A stretch of DNA of 64,000 bases, taken from NCBI RefSeq assembly GCF_034344865.1, contig NZ_CP133774.1, positions 6,572,001-6,636,000 on the forward strand. The letters run 5' to 3'. Source of the stretch: Pseudomonas sp. 10S4. Its GTDB lineage: Bacteria > Pseudomonadota > Gammaproteobacteria > Pseudomonadales > Pseudomonadaceae. The notes beneath the pieces are model-generated. The model ran no database searches. It was given only the letters and a program-made list of their open reading frames with translations, and was not told the origin of the DNA. Position 1 is the first letter of the stretch. Each line of letters begins with the position of its first letter. Made by a program: the position numbers and the translations under genes. Shown here in pieces: positions 1-8,913 of this stretch.

Positions 1-2
1 CA

Positions 3-938
3 CTGTCGCAACAGGCTCACGAGATCTGGGCACAACTGCCGCAGTTGCTCGGCATCGACGGTGAGTACCAACGCAGCGGTCACCTGAAACTGGCGCGCAG
101 CTTCAACGACCTGCGCGCCTTGCAGGACTACGCCGCCAACAGCCAGGGCTTCGGCCTCGACTTGCAGATCCTCGATCGCGATGAACTACGCGCCTGCTTC
201 CCTTGGGTCGGGGATGTGGCTGTCGGCGCGTCGTTTTGCCCCGACGACGGCCACGCCAACCCGCGACTGGTGTCCCCGGCGTTTGCCCAAACAGCGCGTC
301 GACATGGCGCGCAAATCCATGAGCAATGCGCGGTCACAGAAGTGGATCACGACGGCCAGCACTTTCACGTCAGCACTCAAACCGGCCTCAAGCTTCGCGC
401 GCCGTGGCTGTTGAATTGCGCCGGGGCCTGGGCCGGCAGCCTCGCGGCACAGTTTGGCGAAGCGGTGCCGATGCACGCCGGGCACCCGGCGATGCTGGTC
501 ACCGAACCGTTGCCGCTGGTGATGAACGCCAGCACCGGGGTCGAGGGCGGTGGCATCTATGCCCGCCAGGTCACCCGCGGCAACTGTGTGTTGGGCGGTG
601 GCCAGGGCTTTGCCCTCGACGACGTCCGCGCCCGACCCGGTCAAAACGCGGTGCTCGAAATTCTCCGCCAAGCCGTCGAGCTCTACCCCTTTTTAGAAGG
701 CGCCCAGGCGATTCGCACCTGGAGCGGCACCGAAGGTTACTTGCCAGATCGCCAACCGGTGATCGGGCACAGCGGCACCCAGCCCGGTCTGTTGCACGGG
801 TTTGGCTTTGCCGGCGCCGGTTTCCAGATCGGCCCGGCGGTGGGCCAGGCGCTCACCGAGATCATCTGCAGCGGCGCCCCCAAGACGTCGCTGGATGCGT
901 TTTCCATCACCCGGTTTCACTCCATCTCCGTTGCTTGA
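3..938 (+). CDS. FAD-dependent oxidoreductase (DAO/glycine oxidase family), 5' end outside window
   Basis: The frame is open to the left edge, so the N-terminus with the FAD-binding GxGxxG motif lies outside the window. The visible 300 or so residues match the C-terminal two thirds of DadA/glycine-oxidase-like flavoproteins. They include LLNCAGAWAG (the NAD/FAD-fold segment that follows the substrate domain) and a C-terminal HGFGFAGAGFQIGPAVGQAL, the usual second FAD-contact region. The likely reaction is oxidative deamination of an amine or amino acid. The gene ends 18 bp before a polyamine-type ABC binding protein, which suggests one operon for uptake and oxidation of an amine, opine or amino acid. 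The substrate cannot be told from sequence. Confidence 0.85.
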   Translation: MSQQAHEIWAQLPQLLGIDGEYQRSGHLKLARSFNDLRALQDYAANSQGFGLDLQILDRDELRACFPWVGDVAVGASFCPDDGHANPRLVSPAFAQTARRHGAQIHEQCAVTEVDHDGQHFHVSTQTGLKLRAPWLLNCAGAWAGSLAAQFGEAVPMHAGHPAMLVTEPLPLVMNASTGVEGGGIYARQVTRGNCVLGGGQGFALDDVRARPGQNAVLEILRQAVELYPFLEGAQAIRTWSGTEGYLPDRQPVIGHSGTQPGLLHGFGFAGAGFQIGPAVGQALTEIICSGAPKTSLDAFSITRFHSISVA

Positions 939-956
939 TAGAGGAAGGTCGCGCCA

Positions 957-2003
957 ATGAATAACCTCAAACGCACTGCACTGCTCGGTTTCTCCTGCAT
1001 GAGCGCCCTGCTCACGGTCACTCAGGCCCAGGCCGAACCAACGCTTTACCTGGGCATGAACGGCGGGACCATGGAGCGGCTTTACGCCGACAAGGTGCTG
1101 CCGGTTTTCGAGAAAGCCAACAACGTCAAAGTGGTGATCGTGCCAGGGACTTCCGCCGACATCCTGGCCAAGGTCCAGGCCAGCAAGGGCAATCCGCAGC
1201 TGCACGTGATGTTCCTCGACGACGGCATCATGTACCGCGCCATCTCCATGGGGTTGTGCGACAAACTCGAAGACAACCCGACCCTGGCGCAGATTCCGGC
1301 CAAGGGCCGCATCAAGGAGCAGGCCGTAGCCGTCAGCCTCGGCGTCACCGGATTGGCCTACAACACGCGGTTGTTCAAGGAAAAAGGCTGGGCCGCGCCG
1401 ACCTCATGGATGGACATGGCCGACCCGCGTTTCAAGGACAAAGTGGTGTTCCAGTCGATGGCCTCCTCGACCTTCGGCCTCCATGGTTTCCTGATGTTCA
1501 ACCGGATCCAGGGCGGCAGCGAAACCGACGTCGAACCGGGCTTCAAGGCCTGGCCGAACACCGTGGGGCGCAACGTGCTGGAGTACATCCCGAGCTCGGC
1601 GAAGATTTCCGAGATGCTGCAAACCGATGAAGCGGCGCTGTTCCCGCTGACGCCGACTCAAGTCACAGCGCTGAAACTCAAGGGCATGCCGGTGGAATAT
1701 GCGCAGCCGAAGGAAGGCGCCGTGGTGCTCAACGTCGCCGAATGTGCGATCGCCAACAACACTCAGCCGCAATTGGCGCAGAAACTCGCGGCGTTCCTGC
1801 TGACACCAGACGCACAAGCGGCTGCGCTTGAAGATGGCGACCAGATCCCGTCCAACCCTAACACCCCGACCACTGATAAGACGCGTGGTCAGGTTGAGGC
1901 GATGAAGCAGTATCTTGAGACCGCGATTGCGATTGATTGGGACCAGGTGAATGAACAGCGTCCGGCGTGGAATGCGCGGTGGAATCGGAGTATCGAGCGC
2001 TAG
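957..2003 (+). CDS. ABC transporter periplasmic solute-binding protein (PotD/AfuA-like)
   Basis: The 348-residue protein has a signal peptide with likely cleavage after residue 26 (QAQA/EP). The mature part begins LYLGMNGGTMERLYADKVLP, typical of family 1/8 extracellular binding proteins for polyamines, iron and related ligands. Further family marks are GVTGLAYNTRLFKEKGW and the hinge-like VVLNVAECAIANNTQ segment. It would deliver a ligand to an inner-membrane ABC permease that is not in the window. An AGGAAGG ribosome site lies upstream of the ATG. It is 18 bp downstream of the FAD oxidase gene, which points to a shared catabolic substrate such as a polyamine-like compound. The exact ligand is not known. 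Confidence 0.88.
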   Translation: MNNLKRTALLGFSCMSALLTVTQAQAEPTLYLGMNGGTMERLYADKVLPVFEKANNVKVVIVPGTSADILAKVQASKGNPQLHVMFLDDGIMYRAISMGLCDKLEDNPTLAQIPAKGRIKEQAVAVSLGVTGLAYNTRLFKEKGWAAPTSWMDMADPRFKDKVVFQSMASSTFGLHGFLMFNRIQGGSETDVEPGFKAWPNTVGRNVLEYIPSSAKISEMLQTDEAALFPLTPTQVTALKLKGMPVEYAQPKEGAVVLNVAECAIANNTQPQLAQKLAAFLLTPDAQAAALEDGDQIPSNPNTPTTDKTRGQVEAMKQYLETAIAIDWDQVNEQRPAWNARWNRSIER

Positions 2004-2050
2004 CAGGCAACCCCCACACACCCATGGCTCCTACAGGGGTTTGCACAAAG

Positions 2051-3013
2051 TCAGAAACCGACGTCGAGCACTACGCTGTCGAGGTACGTCCCCGCTGGCG
2101 GTGTGGTCTGGTCGGTGTAGATTTTGGCGTTGTAATTGAAGACCTGACTCCCGGTGCCCAAACCGTTGCCAGGGTTGACCTCGGCATCGGAACTGGCCCG
2201 GCGCGCACTACCGACACTGCCCCAACGGGTGGTGCCGGCGCTTTTGAAGATGTCGTAGGCCAGGTAATTGCTGCCGGAAATCATCCGCCGTCGCCCACCG
2301 ACACTGATCGCTTGCTGACCATCACTCAGGCCCACGGTATAAGCGCTGCCCTTGGTGCAAGCGAGGTTGATGGTCTGGCCGGTGACCGCAGTAAACGCAC
2401 TGATCACCGGGGCGCTGCCGAAGCTGATGTTCGGCGCGGTGATAGTGCAGTCGTTGGCCACGGTCAGGTTAACCGTCAGGGTGGTGTTGCCGCTGCCGAT
2501 GTCACGCCCCAGGCACACGCTGCCAATGCCGATGCCGGAACAGTAATTCCAGCTCCAGGCAATGCTCAGGGTTTCGCTATAGATGCCCGCCGCGACGTTG
2601 CTGCCAATGGTCGTCCCCAGATAAATCGGCACGGTTTTCGGCACCACGCTGCCGAGCAAACCCAGCGAATCGATAATGCCGTTACGGGCGAAGTCGAACG
2701 CCACACCGCGGGTCAGTGGGTAACTGGTGGAGTTGTTGCCGTACAGCGTGTAGCCAATGATGTCGCCGGTCGGGCCGAGCAACCCGGTTTGCGTGGAGGT
2801 GACCGTGGCATAGAAATGGTCGGTGCTGGTTAACAATGAAAGCAACGACCCGGTGCAACTCAACCCCGCATTGGTGGTGGAGCTGGACTGCGACGTGGTG
2901 CGCACCGCAATCGAACTCAACGAGCCGAACGCCACGGGCGAGGTGCTGACCACCGAACACAACGCCCACGCCGAACCCGGCAGCCAGAGCGCCAGCAATG
3001 CCAACCCCTTCAT
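2051..3013 (-). CDS. Csu-type pilus tip adhesin (CsuE-like, two spore-coat-U domains)
   Basis: The protein has 320 residues from the ATG at 3013, whose first three bases overlap the usher stop as ATGA. This start is chosen because it gives a clean signal peptide (MKGLALLALWLPGSAWA). Two spore-coat protein U domains follow: residues about 20-160, and a second containing CTITAPNISFGSAPVISAF. The protein ends with the donor-strand-type motif YLDSVVLDVGF. In archaic chaperone-usher pili the two-domain subunit is the tip adhesin and is encoded last, as here. It is secreted through the usher to the pilus tip, where it would mediate attachment to abiotic surfaces and biofilm formation. Confidence 0.87.
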   Translation of the reverse strand: MKGLALLALWLPGSAWALCSVVSTSPVAFGSLSSIAVRTTSQSSSTTNAGLSCTGSLLSLLTSTDHFYATVTSTQTGLLGPTGDIIGYTLYGNNSTSYPLTRGVAFDFARNGIIDSLGLLGSVVPKTVPIYLGTTIGSNVAAGIYSETLSIAWSWNYCSGIGIGSVCLGRDIGSGNTTLTVNLTVANDCTITAPNISFGSAPVISAFTAVTGQTINLACTKGSAYTVGLSDGQQAISVGGRRRMISGSNYLAYDIFKSAGTTRWGSVGSARRASSDAEVNPGNGLGTGSQVFNYNAKIYTDQTTPPAGTYLDSVVLDVGF

Positions 3014-5367
3014 TTGCACACCAACGGCCCGATCAACGGAATCTGATCCTGTTTCATGTCCACGGCAAACTGCACCTGACAGGTCTTCCCGTCGGCCAGG
3101 GTCACCCGCAGACTGTTTTGCGCCTGAAGATTTTCCAGGTACACCAGCCCGTCCCAACCGACCACGGTTTGCGTGCCGCTTTGCTCATGCACGACGCCAC
3201 TGCCCAGGGGTAATTCTTGCTGCCGTGCATCCACCAGCACGATGCTCGCGGCGACTATCCGGCTCAACGGAAACTCCAGCAGATAACCGCTGCCACGCCG
3301 CACTGCGATCCGCTGTTCGACGTTAGGGCTGCGCACGTTGGCTGGCAGGTTCAGCGGGTCGATTTCGTATTTACCGCGGTAATACGCGCTGCTCCACGGC
3401 ACCAGCAGGTGGCCGTTGCGGTCGGTCTGGCCGACCAACTGGTTTTCGTAGCGCACCGGAATGTCCGCATAGCCGTCGGTGCTGACCACTACAAATGCAT
3501 CGTCGATCCGGTTGGCAGCGAACAACTGACGGTCCATCCAGACCAACGAGCCGCTGGCATCGGCCCAACGGGTTTCAGCCTCGCTGGTGCCGTAGACCCC
3601 GGCTTGCAATTGCACCGATTGCAGGCGCCAGGTCAGGTCGGCCTGACGATAAGTCGGCGCGTCGCCCTGAGCGTAACCGAGGTTGAAACCCACCCCGCCT
3701 TCGGTCGGCACGGCTCGGCTGTAATTGACCCGCTGCTGGGTTTGCCCGGTCTTACTGCGTTCGCTGCTGATCGCCAGACTGCCGTGCAGGTCGAACGGGA
3801 TCACCAGTTGCGCCTGCACCGCCCAGTTGCTGTCACCGATTTCGCGGTTGCCCGACAGATAGAAACTGGTATCGCGCCACAGCGGTTTACTCCAGGTCAG
3901 GTTGAGCAAACGGGTACGCGATTCGTCCGCTGCACGCACGTCGAAATAACCGACACCGAGGCTGCCCCAGGAATCAAGGTTAAGGCTCAGGGTTGCCTGT
4001 TCGCTACGTTTGCTCAGGGTCGTGTAAGGGGTGTCGATCACCGTCAGGTCGGCGTATTGATCACGTCGTTGCATACGTTGATACGAGAAGCTGTAGCGCT
4101 GGCTGCTGTACTGATAGCCGAGGCTCAATTGCTGGCCGCTTTCGCCGTCGAACTGGCTCTGGCTAAGCGCGGTATTGAGGACGCCGAAATTGCCCAGCCT
4201 CAGGTTGCCGCCCAAGCCGCCAAGGGTCAGGGAGTCCGAGGCTTCGGCGTGGCTTTCGAGGGTGAAGTTGTCGCTCAGGCCGTAACGCAAACTGCCGGAC
4301 GTGACGCCTGGTCCGTAGCCGAAATCTCGAAGGCCGTAGTCCCGACGCAAGGTCCCGGCGGCCACGGAAAAATCGCTCAAGCCCTTTTGCAGCAAACTGC
4401 TGGTGACGTAGAACGGCACCGTGGTCGAGACCTGCCGGCCCAAGGCATCGGTGGTGACGACGACCGCTTCGCCGGCGCCATTGATGAACGGAATATTGGT
4501 CAGGGTGTACGGCCCCGGTTGCAGGTCGGCGCTGCTGGATTTGTAGCCATTGATGAACAAATCCACCGAGGACGGCACCGCCGCTTCACCGGCAAACTGC
4601 GGCAACGGGTAGGTCACCAGGTCCGGGCGCACACCGAAGTCACGGGACAACTGCACCCCGCCGAGGCGCACCGAACTGCTCCAGGGCAAGGCGCCGCTGA
4701 CCAGGTCCCCGGCCTCATACGTCAGCAGCCGCTCGTCATCGGAGTAGCGCCAAGTGGTGTCGTAGCGCAGATAGCCATTGTTCGACGTGCTGACCGCCTC
4801 CCCCGACAAGGTGCGGCGGTACTGCCCGGTGTTGGACAGCGTGCCCCAACTGTCGAACAGCCGCACTTCGTTCCATGCCGCGAGGTAGGTGCCGGCATCA
4901 TCGGTGTCGTTGAGGTACAGGTCGTAGTTGAGCAAGGCCCCGAAACTGCTGAGTGCCGGGGTGCGCGGGTAGGCTTGGCGGTTGCCGACGAATTGCTCCG
5001 GCAACCAGTCCGGCGGCACGTTGAGCAGTAGCCTTTGACCGACACTGTCGTACTCGCTGTGCAGGCCCGGCAAGCTGTCGAGGTCAACTTCGGCGCTGAT
5101 GTTTTCCGGCAGTTTCATGCCACTGTCGCGCAGCGCCGAGGCTGGCAGAAAAAATCGCCCGCCCCGCTGATCCACCGCCACGACTCGCCCGGTATTCATC
5201 TGATTGACCACCAACTCCAGAAACAACTGTGCATCGGCCACGGCCTCCATGCCGCTGGGCGGAGGCGGCAAGTCGCCGGCCTCGGCTAGAGGGATGATCA
5301 CCAGCCAACACGCGCAGGTCGCCGCCCACAACGGACACTGGAAACTGCGAGCCCAACGCTGGCTCAT
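3010..5367 (-). CDS. Outer-membrane fimbrial usher (CsuD-like)
   Basis: The 785-residue protein has an N-terminal signal region, then an N-domain (LELVVNQMNTGRVVAV), a 24-strand beta-barrel with plug (VDLFINGYKSSSADLQPGPYTLTNIPFINGAGEAVVVTTDALGR) and C-terminal domains (TDRNGHLLVPWSSAYYRGKYEID). These are diagnostic of PapC/FimD/CsuD ushers. It sits in the outer membrane, receives chaperone-subunit complexes and catalyses pilus assembly. It is translationally coupled to the tip adhesin by an ATGA overlap. Between it and the chaperone gene is a 231-bp spacer holding a REP-type palindrome, which could change mRNA stability between chaperone and usher. Confidence 0.93.
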   Translation of the reverse strand: MSQRWARSFQCPLWAATCACWLVIIPLAEAGDLPPPPSGMEAVADAQLFLELVVNQMNTGRVVAVDQRGGRFFLPASALRDSGMKLPENISAEVDLDSLPGLHSEYDSVGQRLLLNVPPDWLPEQFVGNRQAYPRTPALSSFGALLNYDLYLNDTDDAGTYLAAWNEVRLFDSWGTLSNTGQYRRTLSGEAVSTSNNGYLRYDTTWRYSDDERLLTYEAGDLVSGALPWSSSVRLGGVQLSRDFGVRPDLVTYPLPQFAGEAAVPSSVDLFINGYKSSSADLQPGPYTLTNIPFINGAGEAVVVTTDALGRQVSTTVPFYVTSSLLQKGLSDFSVAAGTLRRDYGLRDFGYGPGVTSGSLRYGLSDNFTLESHAEASDSLTLGGLGGNLRLGNFGVLNTALSQSQFDGESGQQLSLGYQYSSQRYSFSYQRMQRRDQYADLTVIDTPYTTLSKRSEQATLSLNLDSWGSLGVGYFDVRAADESRTRLLNLTWSKPLWRDTSFYLSGNREIGDSNWAVQAQLVIPFDLHGSLAISSERSKTGQTQQRVNYSRAVPTEGGVGFNLGYAQGDAPTYRQADLTWRLQSVQLQAGVYGTSEAETRWADASGSLVWMDRQLFAANRIDDAFVVVSTDGYADIPVRYENQLVGQTDRNGHLLVPWSSAYYRGKYEIDPLNLPANVRSPNVEQRIAVRRGSGYLLEFPLSRIVAASIVLVDARQQELPLGSGVVHEQSGTQTVVGWDGLVYLENLQAQNSLRVTLADGKTCQVQFAVDMKQDQIPLIGPLVCK

Positions 5368-5424
5368 TCGCGCTTTATGTCCGTCAATGGACTCTGCCCT
5401 CCTTTATTCCAGCTATGTGTGCGC

Positions 5425-5580
5425 TAAACCTGTGGCGAGGGAGCTTGCTCCCGTTCGGCTGCGCAGCAGTCGTAATCCATTCATCGCGCGACATCTGACA
5501 CACCGCGCTGCCGGGTTTTGGGGGTTGCTGCGCAGCCCAACGGGGCGATGCGGCGTTCCGACAAGCCCCCTCGCCACAAA
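5425..5580. repeat. REP/REPIN-type inverted repeat between pilus genes
   Basis: Two outward arms, GTGGCGAGGGAGCTTGCTCC at about 5431-5450 and its counterpart near 5563-5574 (CCCCCTCGCCAC), enclose a further inverted pair around GGCTGCGCAGCAG. This is the second of the two REP families seen in the window. It lies inside the pilus operon between chaperone and usher, rather than between transcription units. Confidence 0.8.
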
Positions 5581-5598
5581 AGCCCAAAAGCCCTGGAA

Positions 5599-6372
5599 TC
5601 ACCGCTGTGGTGCGACGCTCTGCACCTGGCTCGCCCCATTCACCCGCACCTGCAACGCCGGGTCCCCGGCCATCGGCCCCGGCGCGGGCCAGCGCATGAT
5701 TGCGCCGGGCAACACATAACCGAGCAAACCTTCCACCAGCGGTTTGGTCTGGCCGCCCTGCTTGAGCGCGACATCGGTCAATCGCGCATGTACCGCGCCC
5801 TGGTTGCGCACCTCCACATACGAACGACCGTCCACCGCCACGGTGCGCCAGCTCAGGTCCGGCAGGCCGATGCCCTTGGGATCACGTTGGCGGGTGGTGT
5901 CCTCCTTGCTCCACAACCCGGCACCGTAGGCAAACAACGGCACCGAATAACGCATCTGGAAACGGATCGCCGCAGCGGTCTTGCCATCTTCAGCAGCAGG
6001 CGGTTTGGCCGAGGGGATTTCGTCGATGATGATGCGGTAAGCCAGCTCCTGCCCCGGCGGTATCTCCCGGGTGCGGGTCAGTCGTACCAATTGTTTCTGG
6101 CCCGGTTCGATCTTCGCCACTGGCGGGCTGCCGATCACGTCGCGCTGGTTCTGGTACTGGTCGTTGAAGCCGCTCTGGCTCCAGGCGAACACCCGGATTT
6201 GCAGGTTGGCGGTCTCGCTGCCACGGTTTTCCAGCCACAAGGCACTGGCCTGTTGATCGGCCTCCAGCACCGGATCGATCGGCCAGATCAGCACCGAACT
6301 GGCGGCCTGTGCCTTGACCGTCCCGAGTAACACCATCGCCAGCCCCGTACAGCGCAAGACCTGTGACCACAT
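5599..6372 (-). CDS. Periplasmic pilus chaperone (CsuC-like)
   Basis: The start at 6372 is chosen because AAGGAG lies six bases upstream and it gives a clean signal peptide (MWSQVLRCTGLAMVLLGTVKAQA). The mature protein shows the PapD-like two-immunoglobulin fold: SVLIWPIDPVLEADQQASALWLENRG, then QKQLVRLTRTREIPPGQELAYRI (the G1 strand and conserved Arg region), and a second domain with YVEVRNQGAVHARLTDV. It would bind pilus subunits in the periplasm by donor-strand complementation and hand them to the usher. The length of 257 residues is normal. Its first codons lie next to the stop of the preceding subunit gene, consistent with one operon. Confidence 0.92.
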   Translation of the reverse strand: MWSQVLRCTGLAMVLLGTVKAQAASSVLIWPIDPVLEADQQASALWLENRGSETANLQIRVFAWSQSGFNDQYQNQRDVIGSPPVAKIEPGQKQLVRLTRTREIPPGQELAYRIIIDEIPSAKPPAAEDGKTAAAIRFQMRYSVPLFAYGAGLWSKEDTTRQRDPKGIGLPDLSWRTVAVDGRSYVEVRNQGAVHARLTDVALKQGGQTKPLVEGLLGYVLPGAIMRWPAPGPMAGDPALQVRVNGASQVQSVAPQR

Positions 6373-6398
6373 GTGCTGCTCCTTTTCAAAACGCCGCA

Positions 6399-6899
6399 TT
6401 ACCACGACAGCTGCACCTGCAGCACATCGCTGTACGTCCCCCCAGGCTGATTGCCCGGCAACTGCACCTGACCGTAAATCGGCAGGCTGATGTTGTTCGC
6501 ATCGGTGTAAGCCACCGCCACGCTTTGGCCGATCCCCAGGCTCTGGCTGAATGCCGCATCGCTAAACAGCGAGTACGCCACCCGGTTGCTGCCGGTCGTG
6601 AGCTGCATGTGCCGCCCGCTGCTGTTGTACTGACCGCCATCGACGGTCATGTTCAGGGTCACCCCCGGCGTGCATTGCAACTGCACGCCACCGGTCAATG
6701 ACACCTGCACCGTGCTGGTGGCCAAGGCCGACAGGCTGCCAAAGTTGAGGCTGCCGTAGTTCGAGACCCCGCCCACCACCAGACAACCGGCGGTCACCGT
6801 GGCGCTGACCTGGAAACTCTGGCTCGTCACCGCCGCCAGCGGCAACGGCACACTGCCCGCACACAGCAGGAGCAGCGCCGCACAGCCATGGCGGGCCAT
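6399..6899 (-). CDS. Csu-type pilus minor subunit (spore coat U domain)
   Basis: The 166-residue secreted protein has a signal peptide (about residues 1-22) and one spore-coat-U domain. Marks of the domain are the NYGSLNFGSLSAL motif, a paired-cysteine pattern (AGCLVVGG ... LQCTPGV) and the terminal YSDVLQVQLSW, which acts as the donor strand in this family. It is the last of four tandem one-domain subunits before the chaperone. By position it resembles CsuB/CupE3 minor pilins. Spacing is 4 bp from the upstream gene, so it is cotranscribed. Confidence 0.83.
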   Translation of the reverse strand: MARHGCAALLLLCAGSVPLPLAAVTSQSFQVSATVTAGCLVVGGVSNYGSLNFGSLSALATSTVQVSLTGGVQLQCTPGVTLNMTVDGGQYNSSGRHMQLTTGSNRVAYSLFSDAAFSQSLGIGQSVAVAYTDANNISLPIYGQVQLPGNQPGGTYSDVLQVQLSW

Positions 6900-6903
6900 C
6901 GCA

Positions 6904-7440
6904 CTAGAAGGTCAGTTGGACTGAAACGGTATCGGTGTAGGTGCCGGCCGGCAGTCCCGCCTTGCCCACGGCTTTGCCATAGATGTTCACCGCCTGCGTC
7001 TGGCCGGTACTGGCGGTCAGGTTGATCACACCGTTGATGGCCAGCAGTTGAGAGTGAGCGGCGTCGGTATAGAAGTCGTAAGGCACGTAATTGGCGACGC
7101 CGTCGTATAACGCTCGGGTGCCACCCGTGGACTGCGCGTCATGGCTGCCAACGCCGACGGTGATGGTTGGCGAGGTGCCACTGGAGCACTGAACCGACAG
7201 CGCCCCGCCACCACCGCCCAGCACCTGGCCGTCGGCTTCGGTGAACAAACTGGTGGTGGTGCCGAAGTTCACGGTACCGAAATTAAGTCCAGTGGTACCG
7301 GCCGTGCCGTTGACCAGACAACTGCTGGTCAGGATCAGCGTGGAACTGATCTGCCCGGTAACGGTGGTTGCGGCCTGAGCGCTGGACACCAGCGCCAGGC
7401 CGAGCAATGACAAACCGATCCTTGATACAAGCATGTGCAT
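6904..7440 (-). CDS. Csu-type pilus subunit (spore coat U domain)
   Basis: The 178-residue protein has a signal peptide ending SSAQA and a single spore-coat-U domain (CLVNGTAGTTGLNFGTVNFGT ... LSVQCSSGTSPTITVGVGSHD). The C-terminal strand is YTDTVSVQLTF. Translation could begin at the first Met or at the third residue (MLVSRIG); the second gives the more usual signal sequence. It is the third gene of the pilus operon. It would be a structural or adaptor pilin assembled by donor-strand exchange through the neighbouring chaperone and usher. Confidence 0.83.
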   Translation of the reverse strand: MHMLVSRIGLSLLGLALVSSAQAATTVTGQISSTLILTSSCLVNGTAGTTGLNFGTVNFGTTTSLFTEADGQVLGGGGGALSVQCSSGTSPTITVGVGSHDAQSTGGTRALYDGVANYVPYDFYTDAAHSQLLAINGVINLTASTGQTQAVNIYGKAVGKAGLPAGTYTDTVSVQLTF

Positions 7441-7460
7441 GGTGTCCGTCCTCTACGGGT

Positions 7461-7994
7461 TTACCAATCGAGCGTCACCGTCAGGGTGTCGGTGTAGACA
7501 CCGGCCGGAACCGCGCGGGTATTCGCCACCACCGAGCCAAATACCGGGATAGGTATCCGCGCAGCGCTGTTCACAGCGAAATTGTGTTGTTGGCCGATGC
7601 TGTAGCTCTGACTGCCCGAGGCATCGAGGAACAATTGATAAGGGAGGGTCTGGCTGCCGTTGCTCAGGCGTCGGGTCGTACCGTCACCATGGGCGCCGCC
7701 GTCGATGCTGACGGTGAACCCGGTGACCGAAGGGTTGCAGGCGACATTCAGCTTGCCGCTGCCATCGTCGCTGAGGCTGGCCTTGATCGGCTTGGTCCAG
7801 GTCGGGCCTTGCTGGCCGAAATCCAGGCTGCCGAAATCGCTGACCGGGCTGCCGGGGCTGGCGCCATTGGTCACTTCGCAACCGGCGATGATAACCAGCC
7901 GCGCGTGGATCTGCCCGCTGACCGCCGCTTGGGCGCCCTCGGCGAGCAAAAACAGTACGCCCACGGCGATAACCATCCAGTGCTTGCTTGTCAT
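7461..7994 (-). CDS. Csu-type pilus subunit (spore coat U domain)
   Basis: The 177-residue protein has a signal peptide (MTSKHWMVIAVGVLFLLAEG, cut near AQA) and a spore-coat-U domain (CEVTNGASPGSPVSDFGSLDFG ... LNVACNPSVTGFTVSIDGGAH). It ends in YTDTLTVTLDW. It is a close relative of the flanking subunit genes and probably arose by tandem duplication. It is the second gene in the operon. Which of the four one-domain subunits is the major pilin cannot be decided from sequence alone. Confidence 0.83.
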   Translation of the reverse strand: MTSKHWMVIAVGVLFLLAEGAQAAVSGQIHARLVIIAGCEVTNGASPGSPVSDFGSLDFGQQGPTWTKPIKASLSDDGSGKLNVACNPSVTGFTVSIDGGAHGDGTTRRLSNGSQTLPYQLFLDASGSQSYSIGQQHNFAVNSAARIPIPVFGSVVANTRAVPAGVYTDTLTVTLDW

Positions 7995-8101
7995 CGTGCT
8001 AATCCCAACTCCCTCAGGACGCCAAAACCCGAACGTTCAACGAGGAACGCCCCCTTCCCTGCGCCACCCGATTCCATCGGGGGCAAGTTGCACAGTTGCT
8101 G

Positions 8102-8629
8102 CTACCAGGTGACAGTCACTTTCACCAGGTCTGAATAACGGCTGACACGGGGAATCTCCGCCAGCCGTTCGATACGGGCATACAAAGGTAAATCCACGGA
8201 ACCGTTATCCGGCACGCGGCCGCTTATCGGGACGTTCACCGCCAGCGGGATCAGTCGCGCGGGGTCCTGGTAGAGCCGATAAGGGATAGGTTTGCTGTGT
8301 TCGGCGGAACCCGCCATGTAACGCACATCGCCGACGCCACCGTGCTGGCCGCCATCGACGCGTAATTGATAAGGCGTGTCGGGGTTGCATTCCAGACGCG
8401 GCAGATGCTCATTCATCAACGCCGCGCCCAACGGCCCGGCCGGGTCATCCAGCCGCGAGGTGCTGCCGAAGTCCAGCACCCCCAGTTGCTCGACGCCCGC
8501 ACTGCGTTGCTGCCCCACTAACTGACAGCCACGCTGCACGTCGACGCGCACCTCCACCTGGAGTTCTGCGGCCAGCGCTTGCGTGCCGAGCATCATGCTC
8601 AGCGTTGCCAATACCCGAACTCCATTCAC
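8102..8629 (-). CDS. Csu-type pilus subunit, first gene of operon (CsuA/B-like position)
   Basis: The 175-residue protein has a signal peptide (cut after TQALA) and a divergent spore-coat-U domain (RGCQLVGQQRSAGVEQLGVLDFGSTSRLDD ... LECNPDTPYQLRVDGG), with the terminal strand YSDLVKVTVTW. It occupies the promoter-proximal position that the major pilin gene csuA/B has in Acinetobacter, but is more divergent than the next two subunits. A 107-bp gap separates it from the next subunit gene. The upstream 8630-8913 stretch is a divergent promoter region shared with the ATPase gene, with no clear operator visible. Confidence 0.8.
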   Translation of the reverse strand: MNGVRVLATLSMMLGTQALAAELQVEVRVDVQRGCQLVGQQRSAGVEQLGVLDFGSTSRLDDPAGPLGAALMNEHLPRLECNPDTPYQLRVDGGQHGGVGDVRYMAGSAEHSKPIPYRLYQDPARLIPLAVNVPISGRVPDNGSVDLPLYARIERLAEIPRVSRYSDLVKVTVTW

Positions 8630-8913
8630 GGCCTCATTCCTTGTGAGGGTGACTTCTGAAAATCAGGTTAGCAACGCAACGGGAATTCGCCAGTCATGGG
8701 GCTCCGTCGGCCCGCTCAATGTGGTGGGGTTGTGTATCGAATTGTTGGAAAAACGCTGATACACCGACGGGAAACAAGCTGTACAACCCGCAGGTTTTTG
8801 TCTGACTATGCAATGGCTATGTCAACACGAGTGGTGGGGCGATTCCCCGTTTGGTTACACTACTGCGCCGCAGCTCGCTGAGCCGGCCTGAAGAACCCAG
8901 GGGTGACATTATC

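Noticed and set aside
3217..5031. Long plus-strand open frame (604 codons) opposite the usher gene
   Set aside because: It is antisense to a clear usher, has no family resemblance and reflects high GC codon bias on the other strand.
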